A stretch of 64,000 bases of DNA from Stenotrophomonas sp. ASS1 (lineage in GTDB: Bacteria > Pseudomonadota > Gammaproteobacteria > Xanthomonadales > Xanthomonadaceae). A program made the translations under genes and the position numbers. Shown here one piece after another: positions 63,594-64,000 of this stretch. Numbering within the stretch: the stretch's first letter is position 1; each line of letters begins with the position of its first letter. The stretch lies in NCBI RefSeq assembly GCF_004346925.1, contig NZ_CP031167.1, positions 1,074,001 through 1,138,000 of the forward strand, written 5' to 3'. The notes beneath the pieces are model-generated. The model worked only from the letters and a program-made list of their open reading frames with translations, did no database searches and was not told the origin of the DNA.

Positions 63594-64000
63594 ATGCGTC
63601 CTGTGTTCTGGCTGGCTTTGGCCCTGCTGCCCACCCTGGCGGTGGCGCAACCCGCGCGTATTGCCAAGACCAAGGCTCCGGCGCAGGATCCCTTCAGCGA
63701 GCTGTTCGATACTGCCTGCATGCAGCACATCGGTGCCCCGGCGCGGTTGCAGTCGCTGATGGAATCCAATGGGCTGTCGCCGTTGCAGCCCGCCGAAGCC
63801 GCGACGCTGTTGCAGGGGCAATCGGGCGTGGCCTGGATGGTGCCTCTGGCCAGTGGCCGCTATGCGGTGAGCTGGGCTGACGATGGCACGTGTACGGTCT
63901 ACGCCGAAAAGGCCGACGCGGCGGTCGTGCAGAAGGGATTCGCCCGGTTGGTGCAGGCCGCACCGAAGCCGTTGCAGGTGCGGTCGCTGCCAGGGCGTGG
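63594..64000 (+). CDS. Exported protein of unknown function, cut by the window end
   Basis: At least 135 codons are open to the right edge. The signal peptide reads FWLALALLPTLAVAQP. The mature part contains DPFSELFDTACMQHIG, GVAWMVPLASGRYAVSW and DDGTCTVYAEKAD; the two cysteines may pair. It recalls small exported proteins annotated NMCC_0638-like, but this is a weak impression. The upstream 108 bp show no clear promoter. Confidence 0.65.
   Translation, partial: MRPVFWLALALLPTLAVAQPARIAKTKAPAQDPFSELFDTACMQHIGAPARLQSLMESNGLSPLQPAEAATLLQGQSGVAWMVPLASGRYAVSWADDGTCTVYAEKADAAVVQKGFARLVQAAPKPLQVRSLPGR

Overview
The window reads as a chromosomal segment of a high-GC gammaproteobacterium of the Xanthomonadaceae, most likely Stenotrophomonas (S. 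maltophilia complex). Three things point there: a fused aspartate kinase/diaminopimelate decarboxylase, a MurL/MurD2 pair (the L-Glu route to D-Glu in peptidoglycan, described in Xanthomonas), and many short GTAG-headed palindromes of the Stenotrophomonas REP (SMAG) type at gene ends. Assignments come from reading translated sequences; no database search was possible.

Layout. 0-10 kb is mostly housekeeping: the start of a PhzF-like gene, lysAC, murL, murD2, an SMI1/KNR4 protein, a 115-bp inverted-repeat element, a secreted dienelactone hydrolase and ispB. 8.4-21.1 kb is a maltodextrin/starch locus: cytoplasmic GH13 alpha-glucosidase, TonB-dependent receptor, GH97 enzyme, exported six-hairpin glycosidase, MFS sugar transporter and exported GH13 amylase. 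One identical 14-bp near-palindrome precedes each of its three transcription units, and a LacI-family gene at 27.2-28.2 kb is a candidate regulator. 21.2-27.1 kb holds small genes (SseB-like, GNAT, membrane protein) and an unusual ABC permease fused to an M1 metallopeptidase, with its ATPase.

28.4-45.7 kb is the most striking part: a type I secretion operon with a HlyB-type ABC exporter, a HlyD-type adaptor, a small exported protein of unknown function, a 4174-residue RTX protein and a HlyC-type acyltransferase at the 3' end. The RTX protein joins an N-terminal HEXXH motif and a glycine-zipper region to five RTX blocks, cadherin-like repeats and a C-terminal calcium-binding module. This mixes features of pore-forming toxins (acyltransferase, hydrophobic region) with those of large adhesins (cadherin-like repeats). 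The small protein and the RTX N-terminus are visibly poorer in GC than their surroundings.

45.9-46.5 kb is ssb. 46.6-56.4 kb is a second sugar locus: two convergent operons plus a LacI-family gene, with an identical perfect palindrome at both outer ends. It encodes a GMC flavoenzyme, a gluconate-2-dehydrogenase-subunit-3-like protein, a cytochrome c, a DUF1080 protein, a Gfo/Idh/MocA oxidoreductase, three TIM-barrel isomerase-like proteins and an MFS transporter. The set fits periplasmic 3-oxidation of a glycoside, cleavage of the 3-keto sugar, uptake and further conversion. 56.4-64 kb holds two diguanylate cyclases, a divergent LysR/isocitrate-lyase-family pair, an AI-2E-family permease, a lipoprotein, a GNAT protein and the start of an exported protein. 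No rRNA, tRNA, CRISPR array, prophage or intact insertion sequence was seen.
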